Source: Byssothecium circinans
Taxonomy: Eukaryota > Ascomycota > Dothideomycetes > Pleosporales > Massarinaceae
Length of the DNA: 64,000 bases
Assembly: GCA_010015675.1 (NCBI GenBank)
Contig: ML977023.1
Location: forward strand, 242,100 to 306,099
Direction: 5' to 3'
In this document: positions 12,017 through 23,599 of the stretch, in pieces
Numbering within the stretch: position 1 is the stretch's first letter
Layout of the letters: each line of letters begins with the position of its first letter
Notes under the pieces: generated by a model
Told to the model about the DNA's origin: nothing
The model's database searches: none
What the model saw: the letters and a program-made list of their open reading frames with translations, nothing else
Translations under genes and position numbers: made by a program

Positions 12017-12720
12017 TTAGAGAAAGGTGGCTAAGCTTGTCACTCGAAGTATTGCATACACGGCGAACATGAAGAGTGCAAGCGATGACATTATTCTCTT
12101 GGAGCCGAGAATATCGTCGGGAATGTTGAGTAGGCAGTGACGATACTAACGGGCATCATGATCTGATTGACCTTTGGTATGTCAGTGATGGAGTGAATCT
12201 TATTTTGACCCTCATTCCGAAAATGTTAGAGCGCCGTTGAGTTGTTTGCCGAAGCAATATGGTTAGAAATTTCAGCGAGTTTAAATGTGTATAAACTGGC
12301 TGTGTTCATCTGCACGCTAGCATGTGAATATCCTAGCCATGTTGGCCAGGTTTGCGTCTTTGATACACGTGGCGCCTTCAAGGTTGAGCCACATACCCTT
12401 TTCGATCTATCCTTATTGGTTATGACAGGTTTTTGAGCTAGTAATTCATACCTCGCAGACGATGCCTGATCCGACTGTGTTGACGAGCGAGGTCCATTCC
12501 TTACAAGTGCTACTCAAACGAGCCTCAACAACCCGCATGTAATACTTCCTGGGATCCCATATTATGGCCTGCAATTCACGTTCACTTGCATTCTCATCTC
12601 TGCTCACTATGATCGTCTGGAGTGGATCATGTACCATGACGTTGTCGTCACCATCTTCCCATTCGTCCTCCGTCGTTGCATCGACCCGACCGGATCGTCC
12701 CTGTGTGGATGTCCGATCTT
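12017..12720 (-). pseudogene. CorA-like family, decayed copy C
   Basis: This is a third member of the family at 2156-4171 and 4743-6930. The segment 12720-12446 reads through an acidic stretch into the family signature IIWDPRKYY, followed by R and EW. Further down, about 12155-12110 encodes the first C-terminal helix (QIMMPVSIVTAYST), and 12096-12017 the second (SLALFMFAVYAILRV). The two helices are in different frames with a stop between them, and the N-terminal half seen in the other copies is missing. I infer a truncated, frame-shifted relic. An undetected intron could explain the frame change but not the missing N-terminus. Confidence 0.5.
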
Positions 12721-13904
12721 TCGCACGTTGATATTATTTATATTTTCTATGAGGATTGCGTATGTGAGGTCCAAGATGCTTGTAACGAAATAATTCACAT
12801 ATGACGACCGCACGGTGTCAAGATTGAAGTTTAACTAGATCAAGCTCGAGTCATGGCCCGTCTTCATGCTTTCGTATTAATTTCATATACGTTCAGACTC
12901 GTAGCATGCAGAATGTTACAAGCCCTACTGGTAGCATGCAACACTGCCTCGTCAGAGGCTCTGCACCATCATAAAGGTGGTCAGAGTAAACGCAGTATTC
13001 CATGGTTGGCTCTTGAAACCGGTCAAATTGAAACACCGCCACCTTCCTATGAATGACACAAATTATACTCGATGGCCACAAGAGGGTGATTGGTCAACAT
13101 TCCTGCGGTGCTCGTAGTATATATTCCGATCATAGAATCCTTCACGATGCATGCAAGGACTCAGAAGCACCGGAAAACTCGTGACAGTACCTGAGGCGAG
13201 CTGCAAAAGGCTCAGCTTGACTTTCACACTAATAGCGGTCAGCAACACGTCCAACAGTGTATTTTTCTACTTGTTACCACTGTACTCTGTGCTGTGCGAC
13301 GCATGTGCCTCAGAAGATGGTCGCACCGCGACTGCATACGGCGTCACAGAGAAGGCCTGGTCGCACAGGTGGAGTATCGGGTAGTATCCTTTTCTTCCCA
13401 TTTTAGCGATGATCCCTTGATTGGGTGGATATCATAAGATCGCCTTTCGGTCTAGCGTTCACAAGCGGCATCCGATATTGGCGAGTTCGCTATACGTGGC
13501 AGAGCACAACATTTATAGCAGCATTTGATAAGTCGCATCTCACTTTCTGGTAGCACTGCAACAATACTAATTATTAGAAAAACCCTGTTTCGCAAGGGTT
13601 TGACATGTACAAGAGATACCACCGGTTCTCGGCACATTTTTTCTCCACGTTACTCGACTCCCTTTCAAAGTTGTACATGTGCATATACAGAAGCAGGGGT
13701 CCGGAAAAGTCACGTGGAGGAAAAACGTGCCGAGAACCGGTGGCAGATATCTACTGTAAGTCGTGGATAGAGAAAGAGCCCCAACACCCCACTTTTAGCG
13801 CACGTCATGCCAGAAGCGAATCAGGGTTCGAACTCAAGCTTCAAAGTTCACGAGTTCCACCACAAAAAACTCCCACCTTCAATTGCCATCCCTAGACCGC
13901 GAAC
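12721..13904. other. gene-free stretch with a foldback element
   Basis: No gene is supported between the copy C relic and the M20 peptidase. The last 300 bp contain the foldback at 13619-13743 and the presumed promoter and leader of the peptidase gene. Confidence 0.45.
13619..13743. repeat. foldback/MITE-like inverted repeat upstream of the peptidase
   Basis: Two arms of about 35 bp (13619-13653 and 13709-13743) are near-perfect inverted copies separated by about 55 bp. Both contain CCACCGGTTCTCGGCAC in the appropriate orientation, followed by a T-rich block and CTCCACGT. If transcribed, it would form a long hairpin about 160 bp upstream of the peptidase ATG. It probably derives from a small DNA transposon. 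Confidence 0.65.
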
Positions 13905-15101
13905 ATGATACTCCAACACCTATCCCTCCTCGCTCTAACCTCCGCAACTACAATAGCCCACCATCAAGCTCCTCTTCGACCCGAAACACCCCTTCTCCCC
14001 GAATCCACATCAGCCGAACTCCTCCACCTCCATCGCACCCTCGTCGAAACCGAATCCATCACCGAAAACGAGCACGATGTAGGAAATGTGCTAGCCAGTT
14101 ACCTCACCAAGCAAAACTACACCGTCGAGCTCCAACAAGTCTCCCCCAACCGCTCCAACATCTATGCCTACGGCGCGAAACGCTCCACCACCATCCTCGT
14201 CTCCTCACACATCGACACCGTCCCGCCATTCTGGCCATACTACCACAACAAAACCACCGATGTCATCGGTGGCAGGGGGTCCGTGGACGCGAAGGGTAGT
14301 GTAGCTGCTCAGATCATCGCTGCGCAAGGCCTGAGGGAGCATTTACAAGACGATATATCGCTTCTTTTCGTCGTCGGCGAGGAGACGGGGGGAGATGGCA
14401 TGCGCGCTTTTTCGTCGTGGTCGGAGCGGCCGTCGCCGGCGCATGAGGTTGTGATTTTCGGGGAGCCGACGGAGGCGAAGTTGGTATGTGGACATAAGGG
14501 CATTGTTGGATTTAATTTACATGTTAAGGGGAAGGCGGCGCATTCGGGGTATCCGTGGCTAGGCGTATCGGCTAATGATGTGCTGGTCAAGGCGCTGGGG
14601 AAGCTGTTGGAGTTGAGGGATAATGGGCTGCCTTGGAGCGAGAAATATGGGAACACGACTATGAATTTTGGGAAAGTGGTTGGAGGAGTTGCGGCGAATG
14701 TTGTTGCGGAAACGGCGTCTGCGAGTATCGCGGTGCGCCTTGCTGCTGGGACGCCGAAGATCGTTCGGGGCCTTGTTGAAGACGCTCTGGCGGATGTGAA
14801 AGCTGCAGCAGAGGAAGCTGGCGGCGGTTTAGAGATTGAGTATACGAGTGAGGGTTATGGACCTGTGAACATTGACTGCGATATCGATGGCTTCGAGACC
14901 TTGACAGTGAATTACGGCACCGATGTATCCCTGCTGGCGGGCGATCACAAGAGATATTTGTATGGACCTGGGAGTATACTTGTTGCGCATTCGGATCATG
15001 AGGCGCTGAAGAGGAAAGAGTTGGAGCAGGCTGTGTTGGATTACAGGCGGTTGATCATCGAGGCGGCGAAGATGACACATCAGGCACAGGAAGAATTGTA
15101 A
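13905..15101 (+). CDS. secreted M20-family metallopeptidase (carboxypeptidase-like)
   Basis: A single-exon gene of 398 residues. Residues 1-18 form a signal peptide (hydrophobic core LSLLALTSATTIA), so the enzyme is probably secreted or vacuolar. The M20 metal-site pattern is complete: H102 and D104 in SHIDTVPP, bridging D128 in GSVDAKGS, the E159-E160 pair in GEETGGDG, E187 in FGEPTE, and H362 in AHSDHE near the C-terminus. The central part (about 200-310) is the dimerisation/lid domain. The family cleaves C-terminal or N-acyl amino acids with two Zn ions; the substrate cannot be told from sequence. The length is typical for fungal secreted M20 carboxypeptidases. A foldback repeat lies about 160 bp upstream. 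Confidence 0.9.
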   Translation: MILQHLSLLALTSATTIAHHQAPLRPETPLLPESTSAELLHLHRTLVETESITENEHDVGNVLASYLTKQNYTVELQQVSPNRSNIYAYGAKRSTTILVSSHIDTVPPFWPYYHNKTTDVIGGRGSVDAKGSVAAQIIAAQGLREHLQDDISLLFVVGEETGGDGMRAFSSWSERPSPAHEVVIFGEPTEAKLVCGHKGIVGFNLHVKGKAAHSGYPWLGVSANDVLVKALGKLLELRDNGLPWSEKYGNTTMNFGKVVGGVAANVVAETASASIAVRLAAGTPKIVRGLVEDALADVKAAAEEAGGGLEIEYTSEGYGPVNIDCDIDGFETLTVNYGTDVSLLAGDHKRYLYGPGSILVAHSDHEALKRKELEQAVLDYRRLIIEAAKMTHQAQEEL

Positions 15102-15293
15102 ATATTGGAAGGGTTTCATTGGAGTCACATATTGCGGTTGATTCTCGACCCTTCGAGTCCCCAAGGAACCTGTAGGATTAATAGACAGGTATGGTACCAC
15201 GTACGAGCTGCTCTTGCCAGTCCAAGTTGAGTCACCATCTGGATGGTCGGACGTGTCGTGCTCGAGAACGAATACAGGAACAGTTTCAATCTT

Positions 15294-15840
15294 TCAAACA
15301 AGCCTCTCTAAAGGCTGCAAGAATCGCTGAAAACACCTTTCCAAGACCATGGGCCATACACGCACCCCATCGCAGCCAGCCGCCTGCTTCAACTCATCGT
15401 AGACACTTGGCTCGCTTGCTTCCGGAGATTGTCGCTCATACTCGAATCGCCAATATGTGTACGGCTCCGCAGCGACCCTCCAGCCCCAGCATTCCCGCTT
15501 CTAGCCCACCGAGAAGCTCTCCCGGACCACACTCATCTTCAGAATCTGTCCCAGGCATTCCACTTCTTGGTCAAAGAGCTCCCTCCACTCATCGCCCCAA
15601 CTCTCAATACCGTTGTCATCAGAACCCTGCGTATACAACGTGACTGTCAACCTACCAAGCGCAAGATCCAAAGCCGCGAGTCGCGAGAAGTCCACAATAC
15701 GCACCTCCTGCCCATTTTTTCCCCTGCTCGCACATTTCCAAACATCCGGATGTTGAGGCTCTCGAGGTTGCGGTTACCTTACAAAACACGTGCAAAAATG
15801 TGCAACTTCCTTGTTTTCCACGAATGAAACGAGGATGCGG
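15294..15840 (-). pseudogene. decayed hypothetical gene with in-frame TAG
   Basis: The minus strand reads as typical protein from about 15830, crosses a plausible intron ending GGGCAG, continues EVRIVDFSRLAALDLALGRL and then WGDEWRELFDQEVECLGQIL. It meets a TAG at 15501-15503 and then stays open for about 68 more codons (including WRFEYERQSPE) to a TGA at 15294. The sense codons on both sides of the TAG suggest one gene broken by a nonsense change. No family is recognised; the style recalls the LRR or F-box-like hypothetical proteins common in Dothideomycetes. The 5' end is not resolved. An alternative is a real protein ending at the TAG. Confidence 0.45.
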
Positions 15841-16556
15841 TGGCCGATTTCCGACGATCCCATTCTTTACGTCGACGGCGCGTGATCTCAGGACGTCAAC
15901 TCGACTTCGATTATCAAGTATCATTTCCGTGGCTTGGGATCGGTATGAATATGTGCGACTGCGTTTTGTTTGACTCTGTTGGGCGGCGGATGTTCGTCGC
16001 TGGCTCCTAATAACATTTGCCGTTGTGCAGGGGCTGCTTGATCCCCTCATGCATGATTCCTTAGAGATTGTTGAAATGACATGATAGGCCTCATATACCT
16101 AAGTATACAAAAGGGGTGCGTGCTTCCTGTAAAATGACTACTCGGCGAAGTAATACCCCGATTGTCAAAGAGCAGTACATGGAATATCTAAGCCATCACA
16201 TCGAAAAATATACACCCATTCGCCCGTCCATGGTAGAAAATTTAGCCAAGCTAAGCATAAGACACCCTGCTTCATTCCATCTTCGCACTATGCAAGGGTA
16301 TCGTGCAGTGCGCAGACACCGCTGTTCTAGTTGACAGTTCGATGTGGAGAAGACATTCTAACCACCTCTGCATATTCACAGGACTTGATACACATTCTTT
16401 CTCGAATGGTCAAGGCCAGCAGAAGACGATGTAAGAATAGGATTATTTGCTAAACTAGGTGATAGGAATAATAGGAATAATACACGTTATCATCTCCCCT
16501 TCCCTCCCCCCTTAAACCTCAAGCCTCAAGCCTCAAGCTTCAACCCTCCCCTTCAC
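15841..16556. other. intergenic region
   Basis: No supported gene. Near the right end (about 16513-16545) is a short tandem array of CCTCAAG units, just beyond the stop of the F-box gene. Confidence 0.4.
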
Positions 16557-19500
16557 CTATCCCCACTCCATCCCTTCTCGCCCTCGGCCCCACACTCCAA
16601 ACTCTCCCACATTCCGGCCCAACGGTACCATGACTACATCTCCATTCTCCTCAAACCACGCATCACAACCCCTCACATCCACAAACTCAACCCACTCGTC
16701 ATTCTCCACGCTGAGCGCTTTTGGAAGCCTTTTGACCAAGGCGTGCGACGAGCTCGTGCGTCTCTTCCTTGTTGGGCGAGAATGAGGGGGAGAGGAAGAG
16801 GGAAAATCTAGAGGTTGAAGGGTCTGTGAAGCGTGGCCGTCGAAGCTTATAGGGCGTAGATTGCGTTCGTTTAGACTTGATGATGCGGATGGCGAAGGAG
16901 GCATACGGTCATTGGTCTGTTATTTGTTAGTATAGGTTTCGAGAGTTCGGGGTCGTAACAGCCTCGCGTCAAAAGTTTTGTAACGCTTTTGACTGGTACG
17001 ATAGGAATGGTACCATACTCCAAAGGAAGGACGGAGGAGTCGCCCACCAGCTTGACCAGAACTGAAGGTTTGGTGCACGATCCCGCCGTGACAAACGTAG
17101 TAATTAGTGCGAGTGATGGGGTCGGCGAGGTTACGCAGCTGCCACGTCTTGCACTGTGAGTCGATTGTGAAGCCCCATATCGTAACATCCGGCTTCGTGT
17201 GGATGGCCAACTCGCACACCCCACGCAATGTAGCAATCTCCGTCCCACGTATAGCAATCGGCCAGATGGGGTGATTGCCCCAACGATTCGCAGTATATTT
17301 TTCTTCCCACCAGTCCAACCAATGGTCATCCGGGCGTCTTTCCTGGACAAAGGTTGCGTTGTATACATCCCACCGGTCGACTTTCTGTTCTGTGCGGGAG
17401 AGGTTGCAGACGTCTGGGGGTATGCAGTAGAGAACAATAGTGTCGCCGAAGACTACAACAATTCGAGCACCCCAGGACATGTCGTACGCGGATCTGTATA
17501 AGCGGGGCGCTTGTTTTCGTGTGGATGGCGGGATGAACATGGCTTTTCGCAGTAGCTTGATCGGTCCGCCTAGAGGCGCGTCGCAACCGAAGAAAAGATG
17601 GCCTGATTGGGGATCGATAAAGAGTACGTGGTGGCCATCACTCAAGGGTATAGCGCTATAAGGATACAGTTAGGATGACTGGATGAGGAGAGCAACGGTA
17701 GATGAAGACATACTTGTAGTGATCGCAACCTGACGATCCAGCCCGACGTGTATTTGATTCAAAAGCAAAAGAGCCCCAGAAAGAGCTCACAGTCGGGCGA
17801 CCAAAGAAAAATTTGCGGCCAAGAGCAGGCCGATCATTTGGATGCGCAGCGCTGGATATGAGACGTAATTTCTTCGCCGACTCAAAACCCGGACGAGGTG
17901 CTAGGAAATACTAGATATCATGTCAGTTGACTGTTCATATGAAAAGGAAGGGATCTGTTTGGATTTATTTTTCAGAGCAGGGAGTATAGATTCAGGCTCG
18001 AAAATGTGGATCGAGAGTCCAAACTATCGATGCATAAATGAACATACCAGATAATCCGATGGAGCTGTAAGAGGAAACTAGCGACTCAAGCTCTGTTTAG
18101 TGAGTGCATCGATCCAATGCAACTCAATGCCCGCGGAGCAGCCAAACGCGACACAACGACGTTGAGGACAGATGGAGACGCTCCTAGGAGGATCGTCTTC
18201 CGAGCACCTGAGATGAATTCAGCATGAAACCGACGACAGTTCAGGATAAACCAGTCACCTACAGATGACGGTAGAATGTGGAAGGTCCATTCTCAACTGG
18301 AATGGTCCGTGAGCATGTATGTGCAGAAAAAGTCTCCATTTCGATTTCTTGCGATGGTACTTGACGGGGACCGCGGAGATGTAGATTCCACGTTTGATTG
18401 ATGTGGTTTTGTGGGTATGAACGGTGATCGTTGACGGCTTGGAGGCTGACAGCCTGATAATTCGACTGTATATCGACAGACTCGAACGGCACTCGGTCGT
18501 TTTCTGCATTTGAAAATTCGCTCTGATCTCGAGATGATGAGCCTACCCCCGCTTCAAAATAGCTGTCCGTACTTGCGGCTGCGGAAGCTTGCGCATCTGT
18601 CTGGAAAGAACTCTTCTGGCTCTCAACATGTATTTCAACCAGACCCCTGCTACTCTCTGGTGTGCAACCAGACAGGACATCACTGACCATGCCCATCCTA
18701 CCTTCAAGAAGGGCGGCAACTGCGTTGCGACCGGACGAGACATCCATGCTCACCGAAAGCACCCTTCTCGGACACACGACGCTCGTCCAAGGTATCAGGT
18801 TGGTGCCGCGAAGTTGATATATATAAATCAGCGCGTCCCTTGCCACGAGCATATATTCTCCGCAGACACTGGTCGTGAAGACAAGACCGCCGCTTTTCCG
18901 GCTTTGAGACGAAGAACCGTTGGCAAAATCGTTCAGGTCGATGTGAGACATTTCCGCTATTACGTTCGTACCTCTTCCTGACACAGAATCCAACCCATTG
19001 CCGGTCCAATTAGACGAAAGCGCACATTCCCTTGACAAACGCCGGCTAAGAGCCCACTCCTCGCTAGGTGCGGCGGATGAGCTTTGTACCGTGCTGACGT
19101 CCGTTCCTTGGTCATTCCACCACCCTCCTCGACGCAGCATGGACACCTGCAATAAGGTACGACATTAGTGAAGATAATCCCGAGCAGAGCGCTCGTTCAG
19201 GAGTGTTCCAATGCTTTGACAGGAGAGTATGGATCGCATTGCCAGGATTTTGGGATACGATGGCAAGTCATATCGAGTTGGGTATGATCACACATTGAGG
19301 AATGATGGCATTACGCACCAGAATCTTCCTGTCCAGACTAGCCCGGAACCAATGTCTACATGCGTGTCGCGCGGAATTGAAATCCTTTGGGCTGAGATGC
19401 CGATACACATGTTGCACAAGCTCGATGGGTATATGTAAGGTGGTTGAGGTATCTTCCGGAATTGATTGGACATCTTCTTCTACGTCTTCTAATCCCGGGG

Positions 19501-20254
19501 ACTCGAGTTCTTCGATCGGCGTGCTGGTGCCTATCAATCCCGATTATGGAAGTCAGAAAGCCCACCAAATGGCAAACAAGATAACTCCAATCGTACCTAA
19601 CAGAACATCCGACATGCTCCTCGCAAGCCCCCGATCGACATATGGTTCCATGACGCCATCCTCCAACAACGAGAAATCATCATCCGAGTACAGGCGTCGG
19701 GGCGACCCACGGTCACTGCTATTTTCAGTGAAACTGGGTAGCCGCGAGGTCGAATTGCTTTTGAAAGAGCTTGTACGGGATTGTAGGCTTGGACCGCTGA
19801 AGAGAAAGGCCCCTGGAGACACAAGGTCTATACTGGGCATTGACCCATGTTGAGAGCCGGTGCCAGCTCCAGATCGAGTGCTCCCAATAGATGCGCTCGA
19901 GCCTGTTGGAGGATTCATTGGGCGTGAGACTCCATCACTCGCGGGATGGTTATGGAAGAACGAAGTGATTGCTTTGTGGAAGGAGACCCGTCGACGGGAT
20001 ATTTTGCTTGATGAGGGTGGGTTCTTGCGGCGCTCGCTTGTGTGATGCGTAGAGAGCTTGTGCACAGAAGATGTGCTCCGCGGACGGGGTAGTACATGGC
20101 GAAGAACGTCACTCCGCTTGGGGAGGGCTGGGCGAGCTTCGAGGTTTGATGCCACGCGGAGATCAGAGGAGGGATTTGTCGCATGGATCGGTGCATGGCC
20201 GAGCTCTTCAGGAGCTGGCACAGGATGATTGGGCGGTCCGGAAGAATAAGGCAT
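16557..20254 (-). pseudogene. F-box protein with propeller-like body, one in-frame TAG
   Basis: Seven exons: 20254-19597, 19530-19319, 19146-18263, 18207-18048, 17910-17714, 17655-17019 and 16916-16557. All phases agree and the total is 1036 codons. Residues 1-220 are Ser/Pro-rich and low-complexity. About 240-290 is an F-box (IPIELVQHVYRHLSPKDFNS), the adaptor that binds Skp1 in SCF ubiquitin ligases. The rest is a long propeller-like region with FPLTAPSDYLYFLAPRPG and SDGHHVLFIDPQSGHLFFG. Codon 628 is TAG (18078-18080) between SLSR and FPLTAP, where family members appear to carry Trp. Frames and splice sites downstream are intact over about 400 codons, so loss would be recent. Sequencing error or read-through are alternatives. 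Confidence 0.75.
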
Positions 20255-20727
20255 CGATTGATCGATGTAATATGAAGGGCGTTGGTCGTCGTCTCGCGAA
20301 TGGAGACGAGCCAAAATGGGAAGCGAAGGCGCCGACTGGGCTCCGGCTACTCCTCTGGAGAGGTATATTTGGGAAGACGTCGTGAAAGCACCCCCAGTTG
20401 GAGATGCAATGACTGCAGCCACGCCGCAAAAACCACTATGCAAACAATAAAAACAGTGAGGGGATGGATTATCCAGCAATCGAAACAATTGGCGAAGAAC
20501 AAGCGGCGTAGGGTTGGATCGTGCGGGACGGGAGGAGGGACGTGGTGTTAATAGACGGGGAACAATGAAGCAAGACCAAATTCTACAAAGGGTATAGCGC
20601 GTAGTAAATAAGAAGCAGCCACCAGTTGACCAGAAGAGGCAGGAAATGCACACGAGGGAAGAAAAGAGGATACAGGTATGTACCAAACTATACATAGAAA
20701 GAAGGAACAATGTCGTGTGGTAGTAGC
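20255..20727. other. F-box upstream region
   Basis: This 473 bp region separates the first plausible ATG of the F-box gene from the 3' end of the channel gene on the same strand. The minus frame stays open upstream of the chosen ATG as far as 20731 and includes hydrophobic stretches. I treat this as 5' leader because it is compositionally unlike the Ser/Pro-rich N-terminus and would run into the neighbouring gene's 3' end. Confidence 0.4.
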
Positions 20728-23370
20728 TCACTCATCGCGGACAGTGTGAGCCGCAGATCCATTCTCCGATCTTGCCCCTTTGTCAATTATCCAGACATCA
20801 TCCAAGCTGCATCTAATGTTAGCGAGTGAGACCAGTCAAACATACAGTAACTTACTCCATGATCAAGCTCGGATGTTCAAAGCGCAGACCGCTTTCACGA
20901 ACCTCATCCAGCGTCTGCTGACCCACAGGGCCGTTCTCGTTTCCTGCTACGGCTTCTTCTTGGACATCTCGGCCGAGATCTGAGTGCTCGGTGCGGCGTA
21001 GACTGCGCAGAGCAATGTACTTCATCAACGGTCGGTACGTGCGACTGTAAACATAGGCAAACCACAGAGTCGCAATGGTCAATGGGGTGATCAGAGCAGC
21101 TCGCTTGAAGGCTTTCCTCAAAGCAAGCTGACCGGCTAGGGCGACCTGAAAAAGCACGACACCTACGATAACGCGGTCGCACATCATCATCCAGCCTTTT
21201 CCTGTAGAATGTTGCTGATGCTCCATCGCATATAGTAGTTGGTACTTGTGAACGAAATGACCAATCATGAAATAAAGAACGCCACTCAGCAGCACCTGCC
21301 ACGACTCGCGCAGAACGCTGTACACAAGGCAGATGATGAAGATGAGAATCGTCTGGGGCAAAAAGAAACCGTAACTGAAGACGGGTGGTTGAACAAGCTC
21401 GGCATAGTCTGTAGGCTGTCAGCAATGTATGCTGAGTTTGGGTAGCTAACCTACCTCGAGGTGTCTTCGCCCCAATTAGATTGATCGGGTATAGAGAAAG
21501 AGCACCAAACTCCATCAATCGTAGAGGGAACAGACCCAAACCCTGCAAGATGATATAGTTGTTGTAAAAGCCGAGCAACTTTGCCAGTGACGCCGCTAGA
21601 GTATTCGCAATGGTGGATGCATCTGCAAATCGTTCTCCAAAGCGTTCAAGCATGTCCCACAGCCCGGCAACAGTTCCGAGGGTAGTGAATATCAGGAAAA
21701 AGTTGACGAAGACGAAAAAGAAATTCTTTGAGATGGTAGAGAGCTCAACATCGCCCTGCGAGATCATGCCCTGCTGGTTTGCCAGCCCTGGCATTATTAG
21801 TTTGTTGTAATCAATTTTGGAGTAGGAGACTTACAGTCGTAAAGAAAAGGGACCAAGACGTTGAGCAGGGCCACGGCTAGTGTGGGCAGCTGGGTATTGA
21901 CCAACAACTCAAGCAACGGATGGGAGTCCAGCATATTGGCTAGTCCCGGAAATACATCGTGGATGGTGCAGGTATTCAGAGCACCGGCAATAGGTACGAG
22001 CAATGCACTCCAAAAGACACTGAGAACACCGATGAAGACTGTGATGGACCAAGCCCGCATCATCCGCCTTCCACGGGTAAGGTACGTATTCGACCAAACA
22101 ACGTCGGACGGGGCTGGGCTGCTGTTTGCAAGAAGTTGTAGTGGCGAGGGGTCTAGCACAGCCTGGATTGCCATTTGGGCGGCGGAGACACTGTCCATAG
22201 TCACAAAAGCGAGCGGCATGGGCTCAAAATCCTTCTTTCGCAGTGTCTTGATCTCCTCGTCTAGTCTGCGCAGCTTCTCTTCGTAGTAGTCAATTGCATC
22301 CACACTCTTGGACTGCAGTTTGAAGCGTCCGTACCATATCTTCGCCTTTGGCCGTTGGCGCGCGTAGGGGATGGCATAGTCGGGGTCGCGGTCGGTGTCG
22401 TTGAGCAGCTGGCTGGCTTCGCTGTCCTCGCCGTGGTCATTTTCAACGTCTGGCGCTGGCGGCCTTGGCTGAACGATGGGGAGCGTCTCGAGACTTCGCT
22501 CCACCCTCCTACTTCCGAGATGTACTGTCCAGGCCTCCTCCAGCTTCCTCAGCACGCTTTGTCGTTGGGCGACGCGGTCATCCAGCTCCTTCCAATTCAT
22601 ACACAGTGTCACGCTTTCCACCTTTCCGATTTCGAGGCCCTCGATGAATTCCTGGATCTTGGATTCAGATCTCAGTTCCAGTGGTATCCCCGACAACCGA
22701 ATGGTGCGATCGGTTATCGTTGTCTGACTGCCCAAGTATTTCTGCCTGACCTCGATGATCTTTCTTGTGTGCGACACGACGAGGTAGAGCACCAGGCCGG
22801 TGAACAAGTACACGAAGGCCAAGTACATCCACAGATAATCGGTGTAGTATTCGTAGTCCGCAGCCATAGCCGCCCAGGTTGCAGGCGCCTCACGTTTGTG
22901 GTCCTTGTCGTCACCGTCCGGCAGTTGTTTCTCCGGGTGTGTATCGTGCACGGGTTTGATGACGACAAGAGCGAAGAAGAGGGCGATAAGGAGGAACTTG
23001 ATGGCCATTTTAAAAAAGGCAAGATACTGCACATGGCCTCAGCATACGTTCAATACTACAGACAGTGGCTACGTACCACATAGGCATCCAAGCCGGCCGA
23101 CGCCAGCACCTGCTCGTCCGTGATGCGCCATAACGGCAGCACCCAGCCCAGGAAACTGTCCGGAAGCTCCGGGAGAGCCGTCGCTCTGTTGTTCTGCTTC
23201 TTGCGCGCTGCATACAAGCCTTGCCAGCGCGGCCGGAGCCAGCAAAACGTCAGGAAAGCGCTCACACCGAGGGCGAGAGAGAGGTAGATTTGGATGCGGG
23301 TAGCACGGGGGTCCGCTGTGCCCCATAAGTCATCGGGACCGGCTGGGCAGGTGTTGTTTTCATTTTTCAT
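20728..23370 (-). CDS. CSC1/OSCA/TMEM63-type osmosensitive cation channel
   Basis: Five exons (23370-23077, 23026-21835, 21787-21455, 21408-20856, 20812-20728) give 818 residues with consistent phases. An N-terminal membrane segment (about 27-45) is followed by a short loop and two more helices (FLLIALFFALVVIK, LWMYLAFVYLFTGLVLYL). Next is the long cytosolic domain (about 160-390) characteristic of DUF221/RSN1-like proteins, then the pore-forming helices. These include NFFFVFVNFFLIFTTLG, the GLGLFPLR.MEFGAL region, and the conserved block KTPRDYAELVQPPVFSYGFF. The family conducts Ca2+ and other cations on membrane tension at the plasma membrane or internal membranes. The start is shared with a 229 bp divergent promoter facing PCH2. 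Confidence 0.9.
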
Positions 23371-23599
23371 CGCTGCGAAGAGCGACGGACGGTGATCGAA
23401 TATTAATTATCGTGGAACCCTCAGAAGCATCAACCAACATTCAAAGGGGCCGAGCGCGGGTGTCGATGTCATCTCGCATCCGCGCTAGTTAATCAGCAGG
23501 CCCCACCATATATCCTTGACCATCCCTATCGTGTCGTCCCACACGTCACTCAAGTGCTTGACGCTGATGCGCACCATGGTACGCTCACGATCTACGTCC

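Noticed and set aside
13820..13860. tRNA-like GGTTCGAACTC box
   Set aside because: No acceptor stem, D-arm or anticodon arm can be folded around it.
1..13900. RIP-destroyed retrotransposon
   Set aside because: No LTRs, no reverse transcriptase or integrase motifs, and no strong AT bias seen by eye; a dinucleotide count would be needed to test this.
15191..15643. 150-codon plus frame
   Set aside because: Antisense to the coding-like minus-strand pseudogene and Pro/Ser-rich.
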